A program made the position numbers and the translations under genes. Under the pieces are notes generated by a model. The model saw nothing but the letters and a program-made list of their open reading frames with translations. It was not told the origin of the DNA and did no database searches. A stretch of DNA of 64,000 bases from KBS-83 sp051025295 (GTDB taxonomy: Bacteria > Acidobacteriota > Terriglobia > Terriglobales > Acidobacteriaceae), in assembly GCA_051025295.1 (NCBI GenBank), contig JBMGJV010000017.1; one strand, given 5' to 3'. Below, one piece after another: positions 55,301 to 63,442 of the stretch (position 1 is its first letter; the number at the start of each line of letters is the position of its first letter).

Positions 55301-55715
55301 CTATCCGCATGCAGGTGACTGGAAGCAGGCCATGAGCATTCGTCATGGTTACGAATTCAACTACCGGCTGAAGGCCATGCAGGTGGAGCCGCATGCGGGC
55401 ACGCTGCCGGCGGAGCACTCCTTTGCCAGCATCGCGGATACGAACGTGGTGCTTACGGCGATGAAGCGCTCTGAAGACGGCAAGGGCCTGATTCTGCGCT
55501 TCTACGAATGGGCCGGTAAAGGCGGCAACGTGACGGTCGCGGTGCCTTCCGGCGCCACCGGCGCCTCCGTCACCAACCTGATGGAGAAGCCGGAGGGAAG
55601 TGCGCTCAGCGTCGCCGGTGACAAGGTGACCGTGCCGGTCACTCCGTACCAGATCCAGACGATCCGGGTCGACTACGCGCCGGCGAACGAGAATACTCAG
55701 GCGATGTCCCGCTAA
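52392..55715 (+). CDS. Secreted GH38 alpha-mannosidase
   Basis: The 1107-residue enzyme starts at TTG 52392, supported by GGAG 6 nt upstream and by the signal peptide it opens (VCAAALALLPLSLSAQ). The GH38 catalytic domain shows NSHIDAAWLWPW with zinc ligands His268 and Asp270, and GWNPDSFGYTWQLP with nucleophile Asp380. The three-helix bundle follows (HVTFNQFHDLAAGSGI), then the large beta-sandwich domains. It removes alpha-mannose from oligosaccharides, probably in the periplasm. A jelly-roll-like region precedes the catalytic domain (residues 60-185). Confidence 0.95.
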   Translation: MRNLRMPVCAAALALLPLSLSAQLFELNHGHAMETGLNPQEEATMRRLDSLNTLPGGPWRFKAGDVPHGEDPALDDSSWKTVEPGTDAPTEAVWYRRVIEVPQTLNGYDLTGARVSFRFRAYANGPMPEIIYYNGRRVALGDDLEPITLFDDAKPGDKVLVAVKLLPTVDQKRFAGVDLKIEFSSKRPSPLDFETEALTAATLIPTLSKNVSGDQQSLAGAIGAINMGALDKKDQQAFDASLREAQQKLEAVKPTLQQANMHLTGNSHIDAAWLWPWTETVDVVKRTFGTAAQLMNEYPTYTYTQSAAQYNQWVADKYPELNEQIRKRIQEGRWELVGGMWIEPDLNMPDGESLVRQLLVGQSTFQKLYGTTTRIGWNPDSFGYTWQLPQIYKRSGVDYFVTQKMTWNDTNQLPLKLFWWESPDGSKVLTYFPHDYANSDLNPVRLARNMVEARQRANGITNVLDLFGVGDHGGGPTRAMLDEGLHWMEPGKVVPRSEFGTAQPYFTAMEKQIAPDSPTWNYETLASGDHKLAEPPAGEITIPTWKDELYLEYHRGVFTTQADHKRNMRDSEEWVLNAEKYASLAWLDGREYPATELTDAWKHVTFNQFHDLAAGSGIGVIYREAQKDYNQVHWSTDEISTKSLKTVAARVDTRATAGGVPVLVVNPLAWQRNGLVEVEVQMPSAAAEGVSIVTDKGRVLPSEVLHSDKATGTYRLLVRTEDVPSMGYQVLRAVPGRRTFPTDLKASGTTIENAALRVTVDATTGCMTSLFDKQHNYETLAAGACGDELQAFKDTPKDYDAWNIDPGTLDQPPTTLHTVESVKLVDQGPLRATLRITRTWQSSHFVQDISLYDGGHSVEVGNDIDWHETHVLLKVSFPLAATAPMATYEIPYGTIERPTTRNNSVEKAKFEVPALRWADLGDKEHGLTLINESKYGYDAVGNQLRLTLLRSPIWPDPDADRERHHFRFQLYPHAGDWKQAMSIRHGYEFNYRLKAMQVEPHAGTLPAEHSFASIADTNVVLTAMKRSEDGKGLILRFYEWAGKGGNVTVAVPSGATGASVTNLMEKPEGSALSVAGDKVTVPVTPYQIQTIRVDYAPANENTQAMSR

Positions 55716-55732
55716 CCAGCAGCAGTCAGAGG

Positions 55733-55770
55733 TCGCCCGCGCGCATGCCTGTGCCGCGGGCGATTCTGTC
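55733..55770 (+). terminator. Hairpin after the GH38 gene
   Basis: A 9-bp stem (TCGCCCGCG / CGCGGGCGA) with a 13-nt loop is followed by TTCTGTC. Confidence 0.6.
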
Positions 55771-55821
55771 TGCTGACACGGTAAACTGAAGCGTTCGGTT
55801 CGGCAGGTCGCAGGGAGAGTC

Positions 55822-56862
55822 ATGAAGGCAATTGCAAAGAGCCGCCGCGAACGTGGCCTGTGGCTTGAAGACGTTCCAGTCCCCGAGTACGGCATCAATG
55901 ACGTGCTCATTCGTGTGCGCTACACCGGTATTTGCGGCACTGACGTCCATATCTACGACTGGGACGAGTGGGCGCAGAAGACGATTCCCGTGCCGATGGT
56001 GATCGGACACGAGTTCGTCGGCGAGATCGTCGAGGTTGGCGCCAATGTGAACGATTTTCACCCGGGTGACATCGTTAGCGGTGAGGGTCACGTGACCTGC
56101 GGGCGCTGCCGCAACTGCCTCGCTGGCCGCCGCCACCTGTGCGCGGCGACCTCCGGAGTCGGTGTGAATCGGCCCGGAGCGTTCGCAGAATACGTCACTC
56201 TACCGATGACGAATATCTGGCGGCATGAGCCGAACGTGAACCAGGAGGTCGCGGCGATCTTCGATCCATTCGGCAACGCGGTGCATACGGCGCTGTCGTT
56301 CCCCGTGCTTGGTGAAGATGTGCTGATCACGGGTGCGGGCCCCATCGGCATGATGTGCATCCCGGTCGTGAAGCGTGCGGGCGCACGCCACGTCGTCATT
56401 ACTGACTTGAATCCATATCGGCTGGAGCTCGCGCGCAAGATGGGCGCGACGCTCGCGATCAACCCGACCGAGACTTCGCTCCGCGGTGTGCAGCAGCAGC
56501 TTGGCATGACGGAGGGCTTCGATGTCGGCCTCGAAATGTCGGGCAACGGGCAGGCCTTTCGCGACATGATCGACAATATGTCGCATGGCGGAAAGATTGC
56601 CGTGCTGGGGATACCTGCCAAGGAAGTTGCGCTCGACTGGTCCAAGGTGATCTTTAACATGATTACGATTAAGGGTATTTACGGCCGCGAGATGTACGAG
56701 ACCTGGTACAAGATGTCGGTGATGATCCACTCCGGTCTCGATATCTCACCAGTGATTACGCACCGTTACAGCTATAGCGACTTCGAGCAGGGCTTCACCG
56801 CGATGCGCTCCGGGCAGACCGGCAAGGTAGTGCTGGACTGGACCGGACTGATCTCCTCGTGA
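55822..56862 (+). CDS. tdh: L-threonine 3-dehydrogenase
   Basis: The 346-residue zinc alcohol-dehydrogenase oxidises threonine to 2-amino-3-ketobutyrate with NAD. The catalytic zinc site lies in GICGTDVHIYDWDEW with GHEFVGEI, the structural zinc in CGRCRNCLAGRRHLC, and the Rossmann fold in VLITGAGPIGMMCIPVVK. The YDWDEWAQ segment distinguishes Tdh from sorbitol-type relatives. GGGAGAG precedes the ATG. The CPBP gene starts 13 bp after the stop. Confidence 0.95.
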   Translation: MKAIAKSRRERGLWLEDVPVPEYGINDVLIRVRYTGICGTDVHIYDWDEWAQKTIPVPMVIGHEFVGEIVEVGANVNDFHPGDIVSGEGHVTCGRCRNCLAGRRHLCAATSGVGVNRPGAFAEYVTLPMTNIWRHEPNVNQEVAAIFDPFGNAVHTALSFPVLGEDVLITGAGPIGMMCIPVVKRAGARHVVITDLNPYRLELARKMGATLAINPTETSLRGVQQQLGMTEGFDVGLEMSGNGQAFRDMIDNMSHGGKIAVLGIPAKEVALDWSKVIFNMITIKGIYGREMYETWYKMSVMIHSGLDISPVITHRYSYSDFEQGFTAMRSGQTGKVVLDWTGLISS

Positions 56863-56875
56863 GCGGCCATCGTTT

Positions 56876-57844
56876 ATGAGCGATTTGGATCCGTCGTCCC
56901 TTGAAGCAGAGCAAGACCCGTCTACTCCTGCAGCGCATCATCTATCGCGCTGGAATCGCTTCTTCTACGGCAGTGACGGACTGCGTGCTGGGTGGCGTGC
57001 GCTGCTGTTCGTATGCATCGTGGCAGCAGTCGCGACTCTGCTGGGAACGGTCGCTCATCTGTTCGTCGATATGAGAGCGCCGGACAGTCAGCATCCGATG
57101 CGCCCCGCGACTGCACTCTTGTCTGAGATCGTCAGCCTGGTCGCCGTGGCTGCGGGAACTCTGGGGATGTCGCGCTTCGAGGGCCGGCGCATCGGGTCCT
57201 ACGGTTACGAAGGGCGGGCCCGCGTCCCACGCTTCTTCTGGGGCTGCCTTTGGGGCTTCGTTGCAGTCTCTGTGCTGGTCGGGGCTCTCTGGCGCGCGCA
57301 CTGGCTGGCCTTCAGCCATTTGCTGCTGCATGGGCCGGCTGTCTGGGGCTACGGACTTGTGTGGCTTTGTGTGTTCCTGATCGTCGCCTTATTCGAGGAG
57401 TCGCTGTTGCGTGGCTACCTGCAAGCGACCCTCACTAAGGGGATGGGGTTCTGGCCCGCGGCGTTGACGCTTTCGTTGCTCTTCGGCGCGATGCATGGAA
57501 CAAACAAGGGTGAGTCGCCGGTCGGGCTTTTCTCGGCGGGCGCAGTGGGGCTCGTCTTCTGTCTCAGTCTCTGGTACACACGCTCGCTGTGGTGGGCCAT
57601 CGGATTCCACGCGACGTGGGACTGGGGGCAAAGCTTTCTCTACGGAACTGCCGATAGCGGCGCCGTGTCGCAAGGTCGCCTGCTGGCCAGCCAGTCAACA
57701 GGCCCGCTGCTGTGGGGCGGCGGGCCCACCGGTCCGGAGGGCAGCCTGCTGATCGTACCGCTGCTTCTCCTGATAGCTGTTGCGATGTGGCTGTGGTGGG
57801 GCCGCCGCGGTCTTGCGCCGGCCCGCACACCCTATCAACCCTAG
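56876..57844 (+). CDS. CPBP-family intramembrane metalloprotease
   Basis: The 322-residue membrane protein has about eight helices and the three CPBP (Abi/CAAX) motifs: FEESLLRGYLQ (EExxxR), LLFGAMHGTNK (FxxxH) and FHATWDWGQS (HxxWD). Members cleave transmembrane substrates or prenylated proteins. Its TAG stop sits in a CTAG shared with the stop of the converging gene. Confidence 0.92.
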   Translation: MSDLDPSSLEAEQDPSTPAAHHLSRWNRFFYGSDGLRAGWRALLFVCIVAAVATLLGTVAHLFVDMRAPDSQHPMRPATALLSEIVSLVAVAAGTLGMSRFEGRRIGSYGYEGRARVPRFFWGCLWGFVAVSVLVGALWRAHWLAFSHLLLHGPAVWGYGLVWLCVFLIVALFEESLLRGYLQATLTKGMGFWPAALTLSLLFGAMHGTNKGESPVGLFSAGAVGLVFCLSLWYTRSLWWAIGFHATWDWGQSFLYGTADSGAVSQGRLLASQSTGPLLWGGGPTGPEGSLLIVPLLLLIAVAMWLWWGRRGLAPARTPYQP

Positions 57845-58215
57845 CGCGAACGCGACGACGTACGTTTGGCCGCGGTACGACTGCTGCTCTTCGTAGCGCG
57901 CTTGGTGCTGGTCTTGCCGCGGCTGCTGGTCGACTTTGCACGAGCAGTCGAGCGATGCGCACTCGCTGACTTGCTCACGGAGCGACGCTCGGCCGCATCG
58001 GGCGACTTCGACTTTGCCTGTGTCGCGCGCTTGCCACCCTTCGAGATCTGTTTCTTACGCGCGGTCTCGCGGTCGACTTCCTTGCCACCATTCCGGCTCG
58101 CCGGCTTCTTGCGGCAACTACCTTCCTGGTGCTCGCTCTTGCCAGGTACCGGCTCGTAGCCGGGCCAGCATCGTGAGCTCTTCGTGTAGGACTTGCTCTT
58201 TGCCTTGGTTGCCAT
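57841..58215 (-). CDS. Histone-like Lys/Ser/Arg-rich basic protein
   Basis: The 124-residue protein has a short patterned N-terminus with two cysteines (SRCWPGYEPVPGKSEHQEGSC). The rest is a highly basic Lys/Ser/Arg/Thr/Ala-rich tail (KRATQAKSKSPD, STARAKSTSSRGKTSTKRAT) typical of H1-like DNA-binding proteins. The Trp-Pro-Gly-Tyr and paired Cys head suggests a small structural fold before the tail. It may compact DNA or bind RNA. No ribosome site is seen before the ATG. Confidence 0.68.
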   Translation of the reverse strand: MATKAKSKSYTKSSRCWPGYEPVPGKSEHQEGSCRKKPASRNGGKEVDRETARKKQISKGGKRATQAKSKSPDAAERRSVSKSASAHRSTARAKSTSSRGKTSTKRATKSSSRTAAKRTSSRSR

Positions 58216-58367
58216 ACGGAGTGAGAGCCGTTGAGGGAAGAGTGCTGTTGCCCCAGGCGGAGCGAAACTGGCGCTGTGCTTGATTACGTGAAACTACGCG
58301 CATGTGCAGACACCTTCGTTCCTCCAGCAGCGTCTATAGCGTCACTGAGAGCGTCACGGGTGGAAGG

Positions 58368-58373
58368 TAGGCT
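58368..58373 (+). promoter_or_regulatory. Candidate -10 box of the FAD oxidoreductase gene
   Basis: TAGGCT ends 6 nt before a GTG at 58380, with no Shine-Dalgarno. Confidence 0.35.
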
Positions 58374-58379
58374 GAAGCG

Positions 58380-59438
58380 GTGGCAATGGACGAGACAGAT
58401 GTCGCGATCGTTGGAGGGGGGCCGGTCGGTCTCGCTGCAGCGATTGCGTGCGCGATGCGCGGGCTGCGCGTCTTTGTCGCGGATGCAGCGCAGCCGCCGC
58501 TCGACAAGGCATGCGGGGAAGGACTGCTGCCACATGCCTTGCGCGCACTCGAAACGTTAGGCGTGTCGCTCAGCGAACAGCAGGGCGCGGCTTTCGACGG
58601 CATTCGATTCATCAGCGATGGCATAACTGCGGAGGCGAGCTTCCGCGCGGGACATGCGCTTGGCGTGCGTCGTACGGTGCTGCATGAGGCGATGTGCCGA
58701 CGCGCACAGTCGCTCGGCATTGAGCTTGCGTGGGGAGAGCGTGTGATCGGTCTTACAGCGCAAGCCACTGGCGGACTGATGCTCGATCGCCGGTGCATCC
58801 GGGCGCGGTGGGTGATCGGTGCGGATGGCCTGAAGTCGCGCGTGCGCACATGGGCCAGCCTCGACAAGGGGCACATCCGCACGCGCCGCATCGGACAGCG
58901 CCGCCACTTCGCGGTGCGTCCCTGGAGCCGTTTTGTTGAGGTGTACTGGTCGCAGCAGGGGCAAGCGTACGTCACGCCCGTTGGAACGAACGAGGTGGGC
59001 GTCGCAGTGCTTGCGCGTGAGAAGGCTGCGTCACTCGGCGCGTTTCTGGAGAGCGTTCCGCAGCTGCGGGACCGACTGGCGGGCGCAGAGCCGACGACCG
59101 CTCTGCGTGGAGCGCTCAGTGTGGAGCGCAGGCTGTCGCGCTGCACGCGAGGAAGTGTCGCATTGGTGGGAGATGCGTCAGGATCGGTGGATTCCATCAC
59201 TGGCGAAGGACTCGGAGTCGGGTTCCGCCAGGCACTCTCATTGGCGGAGGCGATCGCTGCCGGCGACCTGCGTTCCTACGAGGCCGCCACACGCTCCATC
59301 ATGCGCGTGCCATCTCTCATGTCGCAGGCACTGTTGCTGATGGATCGCTCAGCACTGGTGCGGCGTCAGAGCGTCCGTCTTCTGGGGCACTCGCCCCGAC
59401 TGTTCGCGACCCTGCTCCATGTCCATACCGGCGAGTAG
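58380..59438 (+). CDS. FAD-dependent oxidoreductase, geranylgeranyl-reductase-like
   Basis: The 352-residue flavoprotein has the dinucleotide-binding start DVAIVGGGPVGLAAAIACA, CGEGLLPHALRALETLG, an ADGLKSRVR (DG) motif and SVALVGDASGSVDSITGEGL near residue 260, in the order of the PHBH/geranylgeranyl reductase group. Members hydroxylate aromatic rings or saturate isoprenoid chains. The CGEGL segment hints at the isoprenoid or halogenase-like branch. The start is GTG 58380 or ATG 58386, two codons later. Confidence 0.9.
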   Translation: MAMDETDVAIVGGGPVGLAAAIACAMRGLRVFVADAAQPPLDKACGEGLLPHALRALETLGVSLSEQQGAAFDGIRFISDGITAEASFRAGHALGVRRTVLHEAMCRRAQSLGIELAWGERVIGLTAQATGGLMLDRRCIRARWVIGADGLKSRVRTWASLDKGHIRTRRIGQRRHFAVRPWSRFVEVYWSQQGQAYVTPVGTNEVGVAVLAREKAASLGAFLESVPQLRDRLAGAEPTTALRGALSVERRLSRCTRGSVALVGDASGSVDSITGEGLGVGFRQALSLAEAIAAGDLRSYEAATRSIMRVPSLMSQALLLMDRSALVRRQSVRLLGHSPRLFATLLHVHTGE

Positions 59439-59456
59439 CGGGGCAGACCGGGGAGG

Positions 59457-60245
59457 CTATTCCGCGCTGCGCTTCTCAGTCAGCCAGTGATCCACCGTAA
59501 CGAAGCGCACCCCGCTGTGTGGCGCGACACCCAGCAGGTTCGCTGTGGCGGTCACGGTGCGCCGACGGTCGCACCCCATCTCCAGGTGGCCGCCATCGTG
59601 CATCAGGATGTTGCTGCCGCTATGCCGCCGCTGGTTGCGCACGATCCCGCCCTCAATCGTGCTTTCGAGGGCCGCGGCGGAGCGGGCCTTCCAGTCGCGC
59701 GAGTTCACGTTCCATAACACCGGGACCAGCGAGAGTTCTTCGAGGACGCGGAACAGCCCCGGATGGCGCCCCCCGTACGGGGGGCGGAAGAGGCGAACGC
59801 GCTCACCGATCACGTCCTCGATGCGCGCAGTTGCGTCGGCCACTTCGCTGCGGATGCGCGCCGTGCTCAGGTAGTGCAGCTTGGGATGCGTCATAGTGTG
59901 CGAGCCGATGACGTGGCCTGCCTGATGGACCTGGCGCAACAGGTGCGGCTTCTCCTCGGCATATCGGCCGATCGCGAAGAAGGTCGCCCGCACGTGCTGC
60001 CGCGCAAGGACGTCCAGCACCTGGCCGGTGTAGGGGTCGTTTGGCCCGTCGTCATAGGTGAGCGCCACTTCTGCAGGATCGTCGCCGGCGATCAGCGCCT
60101 CACCAAACACCTGCGACCCCGGCCAGAGTGCGGCGTAATGGTAGCCACCTACAGCGAGCCCACCGGCGAGCGCAGCCGCGGCTGTGAGCGAGCCCCACAG
60201 TGGCAGCAGCGCCTCGCCAGAGTCACGATGAAGGAGCGGGTGCAC
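59457..60245 (-). CDS. Membrane-anchored polysaccharide deacetylase
   Basis: The NodB-type domain is complete: catalytic Asp/metal Asp in ALTYDDGPND, the metal His pair in SHTMTHPKLHYL, and RPPYGGRHPGLF and ILMHDGGHLE. N-terminal hydrophobic residues (LWGSLTAAAALAGGLAVGGY) anchor it. From GTG 60245 the protein has 262 residues; the open frame extends to 60350 but overlaps the panB leader. TACACT lies 7 nt before the GTG. It removes acetyl groups from cell-envelope sugars such as peptidoglycan or chitin-like polymers. Confidence 0.92.
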   Translation of the reverse strand: MHPLLHRDSGEALLPLWGSLTAAAALAGGLAVGGYHYAALWPGSQVFGEALIAGDDPAEVALTYDDGPNDPYTGQVLDVLARQHVRATFFAIGRYAEEKPHLLRQVHQAGHVIGSHTMTHPKLHYLSTARIRSEVADATARIEDVIGERVRLFRPPYGGRHPGLFRVLEELSLVPVLWNVNSRDWKARSAAALESTIEGGIVRNQRRHSGSNILMHDGGHLEMGCDRRRTVTATANLLGVAPHSGVRFVTVDHWLTEKRSAE

Positions 60246-60252
60246 AGCGGGA

Positions 60253-60258
60253 AGTGTA
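60253..60258 (-). promoter_or_regulatory. Candidate -10 box of the deacetylase gene
   Basis: TACACT on the minus strand, preceded by GC, ends 7 nt before the GTG at 60245. Confidence 0.45.
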
Positions 60259-60293
60259 GCAAGCGCACTCCGCCTGGGTGCGATTCGCGGGCG

Positions 60294-60299
60294 TATACT
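60294..60299 (+). promoter_or_regulatory. Candidate -10 box of panBC
   Basis: TATACT lies 53 nt before the panB ATG, leaving a leader that contains the GGAGG ribosome site. Confidence 0.45.
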
Positions 60300-60352
60300 T
60301 GGCAGCGGATCAGGCAGCATCCCTCTGCATGGGAGCTGCACTGGAGGCACCC

Positions 60353-61237
60353 ATGAGTCTGACGCCCGTCACCAGCGCTCCTGCCGGAGTTGCCAAGATC
60401 ACCCCAGACATACTGCTGGAACGCAAGAAGGCGAAGCAGCCGATCACGGCGCTGACCGCCTATGACTATGCGACGGCGCGCATTGCTGATGAGCAGGGCA
60501 TCGATCTGCTGCTGGTGGGCGATTCGCTCGCGATGGTGGTGATGGGGCTGGAGAGCACGCTGCCCGTGACGGTCGAAGAGATGCTGCACCACACGCGTGC
60601 CGTGCGCCGTGCCGTGCGCCGGGCCATGCTGGTGGCAGACATGCCGTTCGGCTCCTACCAGGTCTCGCTTGAGGCAGGCATCGCGAATGCAACGCGATTC
60701 GTGAAAGAGGCCGGCGCCGAGGCGGTCAAGATCGAAGGCCCCCGTCCTCAGCTGGTGGAGCGATTGGTGGAGGCAGAGATCCCGGTCGTCGGGCACATCG
60801 GTCTGACGCCGCAATCCGTGCATCGCATGGGCGGTTACAAGGTGCAGGGCAAGACAGCCGCGGCCTGCAAGCGGCTGCGTCGCGAGGCAAGCGAACTCGC
60901 GGCTGCGGGCGCGTGCGTGATCGTGCTCGAGGGCATGCCGCGCGAGCTTGCCGCAGAGATCACGGCGGAGCTGGAGGTCCCGACCATCGGCATCGGTGCG
61001 GGGCTCGACTGTGACGGACAGATCCTCGTCTTCCACGACCTGGTGAACCTGACGTTTGCGCCGCCGGCTCGCTTTGTACGCCGGTATGCCGATGCGGCTG
61101 GACTCTTTCGCGAGGCTATCGGGGCCTATCGTGACGACGTCGTCGCGCGACGCTACCCCGCCGAAGACGAGAGCTATCACCTGCCGGCGGGCACGTCGCT
61201 TGAGCCGAGCAAACCGACGCTGCGCCGCAAGGCCTGA
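60353..61237 (+). CDS. panB: Ketopantoate hydroxymethyltransferase
   Basis: The 294-residue enzyme transfers a one-carbon unit to 2-oxoisovalerate, the first step to pantothenate. Motifs include ITALTAYDYATARIADEQ, LLVGDSLAMVVMG, VADMPFGSYQ, VKIEGP and GIGAGLDCDGQILVFHDL. ATG 60353 follows GGAGG; an earlier in-frame start at 60278 lies ahead of the -10 box. The gene forms an operon with panC, 6 bp apart. Confidence 0.97.
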   Translation: MSLTPVTSAPAGVAKITPDILLERKKAKQPITALTAYDYATARIADEQGIDLLLVGDSLAMVVMGLESTLPVTVEEMLHHTRAVRRAVRRAMLVADMPFGSYQVSLEAGIANATRFVKEAGAEAVKIEGPRPQLVERLVEAEIPVVGHIGLTPQSVHRMGGYKVQGKTAAACKRLRREASELAAAGACVIVLEGMPRELAAEITAELEVPTIGIGAGLDCDGQILVFHDLVNLTFAPPARFVRRYADAAGLFREAIGAYRDDVVARRYPAEDESYHLPAGTSLEPSKPTLRRKA

Positions 61238-61243
61238 TCCGGG

Positions 61244-62083
61244 ATGCAGATCGAATCCACCGTAGCCGGGATGCGTGCTGTTTCCCGCAGCCTGCACCGT
61301 GAGGGACGCACGCTTGGCTTTGTGCCGACCATGGGCGCTCTGCACGCGGGACATCTCGCGCTGGTGCGCGCCGCGCGTGCGGAGTGCGGTGCTGTCGCGG
61401 TTTCCATCTTCGTGAACCCCACCCAGTTCGGACCCAACGAAGACTTTGCCAAGTACCCGCGCACGTTTGAGCAGGACTGCACGCTGCTCTCTGCGGAAGG
61501 AACGGACTTCGTGTTCGCACCGTCGCCGGAGGAAATGTACCCGAGCGGTGCGAGCACGTTCGTCGAGGTCGCAGAGGTCAGCGATCGCCTGGATGGCGCC
61601 TCGCGGCCCGGTCACTTTCGCGGGGTCGCAACTGTCGTCGCCAAGCTATTCCACATCGTTGCGCCCGATCGTGCGTACTTCGGACAGAAGGATGCCGCGC
61701 AGGTCGCGGTGCTGCGGCGCATGGTGCGCGATCTGAACTTCAGTCTAGAGCTCATCGTCTGCCCGACAGTGCGCGAGCTCGATGGACTGGCGATGTCGTC
61801 GCGGAATCGCTATCTCAGCCCGGCGGAGCGGCAGCAGGCGCTGATGCTCTCTCGCGCCTTGTCGGCAATAGCGGAGGCGTTCCGCGCCGGTGAATCGTCT
61901 GCATTGCCACTGCTTGAGATCGGACGCGCCACACTCGCCGATGAACCGGCGGTTCGCGTCGACTATCTCGCGATTGTGGATCCGGACACGTTGCTTCCGC
62001 TCGCGTTGGCAGCGCCGGGCGCGCTGGTTGCGGTGGCTGCCTATGTGGGCAGCACGCGCCTCATTGATAACCTGCTGCTCTGA
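61244..62083 (+). CDS. panC: Pantothenate synthetase
   Basis: The 279-residue enzyme joins pantoate and beta-alanine with ATP. The nucleotide-binding HxGH motif is HAGH in FVPTMGALHAGHLALVR, and VSIFVNPTQFGPNEDF, YFGQKDAAQVAVLRRM and the KMSKS-like MSSRNRYLSP are present. It follows panB directly and completes the pathway pair; panD is not in the window. Confidence 0.97.
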   Translation: MQIESTVAGMRAVSRSLHREGRTLGFVPTMGALHAGHLALVRAARAECGAVAVSIFVNPTQFGPNEDFAKYPRTFEQDCTLLSAEGTDFVFAPSPEEMYPSGASTFVEVAEVSDRLDGASRPGHFRGVATVVAKLFHIVAPDRAYFGQKDAAQVAVLRRMVRDLNFSLELIVCPTVRELDGLAMSSRNRYLSPAERQQALMLSRALSAIAEAFRAGESSALPLLEIGRATLADEPAVRVDYLAIVDPDTLLPLALAAPGALVAVAAYVGSTRLIDNLLL

Positions 62084-62737
62084 TCAGGTCCGCGCGATCC
62101 GCATGGCGCGCGTACCCGACACGCAGGCATTTCCCTCGACGAAGTAGCGCAGCGGGCGCTCTGCTGCCTTCGTGATGCCGATACGCGGGGTGGCCACAAT
62201 GTGTGCCGAGCGTTCGCCATCGTCGCGCAGTTGCAGATCGCGGGACGCCTCGAGCAGATCGGCGCCATTGTGACTGGCGCGCGTCAGGCCAAGCGCGGCG
62301 CAGAGGCGCCCGGGTCCCGACGTGAGCAGTCGCGGCGCAGCATCGGCGCTCAGCCCGCGCAGCGTGGCCATCCTGGCGAGCCCCGCGATCGGTTCCAGCG
62401 CCCGCACGAGCACGCAGCCGGCCTGACCTTCGCGCTCGCAGGATATGTTCAGGCAGCTATGCATGCCATAGATGAAGTAGACATACGCATGCCCTGCGGG
62501 GCCGAACAGGACTGCGGTGCGCGCCGTGCGCCCGGCAGCGGAGTGCGCCGCGGGGTCGTCCTCTCCGAAGTAGGCTTCGGTCTCGACGATGCGGCCGACC
62601 AGCAGGTCCTTGTCGAGTCGCCGGACCAGCAGCATCCCGAGCACCGCTTGCGCCACGATGTCCGGCGGCCGCTCGAAAAAAGCACGCTCCATCAGAACTC
62701 CGGGGAGGCCGACGTCGCTGGTTCGGGAGGTCACCAT
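62084..62737 (-). CDS. 3-methyladenine DNA glycosylase (Aag/Mpg type)
   Basis: The 217-residue enzyme excises alkylated purines. Marks are RRLDKDLLVGRIVETEAYFG with the catalytic Glu, HSAAGRTARTAVLFGPAGHAYVYFIYGMH (in part) and LLTSGPGRLCAALGL. The open frame runs up to 63232 but that part is antisense to the next gene. ATG 62737 matches the family length, with a TATCAT box 7 nt upstream. It converges with panC directly, with no gap between the stops. Confidence 0.93.
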   Translation of the reverse strand: MVTSRTSDVGLPGVLMERAFFERPPDIVAQAVLGMLLVRRLDKDLLVGRIVETEAYFGEDDPAAHSAAGRTARTAVLFGPAGHAYVYFIYGMHSCLNISCEREGQAGCVLVRALEPIAGLARMATLRGLSADAAPRLLTSGPGRLCAALGLTRASHNGADLLEASRDLQLRDDGERSAHIVATPRIGITKAAERPLRYFVEGNACVSGTRAMRIART

Positions 62738-62744
62738 CTGCTCG

Positions 62745-62750
62745 ATGATA
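62745..62750 (-). promoter_or_regulatory. Candidate -10 box of the DNA glycosylase gene
   Basis: TATCAT on the minus strand ends 7 nt before the ATG at 62737. Confidence 0.45.
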
Positions 62751-62842
62751 AGGGGGCGAAATGCGTGCGTGCGCTTGCGGAGGGCACCCCCGGCGCGCTC
62801 CAATCGTCCAATACGGGTACACACCCTCTCGAGGAGCTCTCG

Positions 62843-63430
62843 ATGCGCAGTGTTGTTCTTGCCGGATGTGTGTTGCTGTCGGTCGCGGGTGCGTCCGCTC
62901 AAACGCTCCAGACGCGCTCCTCGGCGGAGACGAATGGGGCGCCCAACCCTGCGCTGAGCCTGCCCGCCGGCACCAAACTGCTGGTGCGCATGGATAAGGG
63001 GCTGGACTCGTCGAGCGCCATACTGGGCCAGAGCTGGACCGGCACGCTGGTGAACGATGTGGTGGTCGGCAATCGTGTTGCGCTCAAGAGCGGAACACCA
63101 GTGGACGGGCTGGTGGTAAAGGTGAAACGCGGCGGTCACCTGCGCGATTCCGGCGAGCTGTCGATTCGGCTGATCCGCGTCAACGACGGCACGGTTGCGA
63201 GCGACATCCTGACGCGCGACAAAGAGGGTCACTGGAAGAGCGGCGTCACCAAGATTGGCGGAGGCACTGCGATCGGCGCGCTGATCGGTGGCCTGACTGG
63301 CGGCCCTACTGGTGCGGTGGTGGGCGGAGCAGTGGGCGCGACCGGCGGTACCATCGCTGCTACCACCGGGGGCAGTAAGAAACAGGCGGAGATACCCGCA
63401 GAAGACGTGCTGACCTTCACCGTGCAGTAG
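62843..63430 (+). CDS. Secreted protein with glycine-zipper tail
   Basis: The 195-residue product has a signal peptide (VVLAGCVLLSVAGASAQ) and a beta-rich middle (AGTKLLVRMDKGLDSSSA, GTPVDGLVVKVKRGGHLRDS). A Gly-zipper membrane-type segment follows (GGGTAIGALIGGLTGGPTGA, and the repeat after it), then a short end, EDVLTFTVQ. The middle resembles TrbI/conjugation-type or BON-neighbour envelope proteins only loosely. GAGGAG lies 6 nt before ATG 62843; the long frame from 62201 is antisense and rejected. Confidence 0.8.
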   Translation: MRSVVLAGCVLLSVAGASAQTLQTRSSAETNGAPNPALSLPAGTKLLVRMDKGLDSSSAILGQSWTGTLVNDVVVGNRVALKSGTPVDGLVVKVKRGGHLRDSGELSIRLIRVNDGTVASDILTRDKEGHWKSGVTKIGGGTAIGALIGGLTGGPTGAVVGGAVGATGGTIAATTGGSKKQAEIPAEDVLTFTVQ

Positions 63431-63442
63431 AGCCGCGAACTC

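Noticed and set aside
62738..63232. N-terminal extension of the DNA glycosylase frame
   Set aside because: It is antisense to a signal-peptide protein, and the family N-terminus fits the ATG at 62737.
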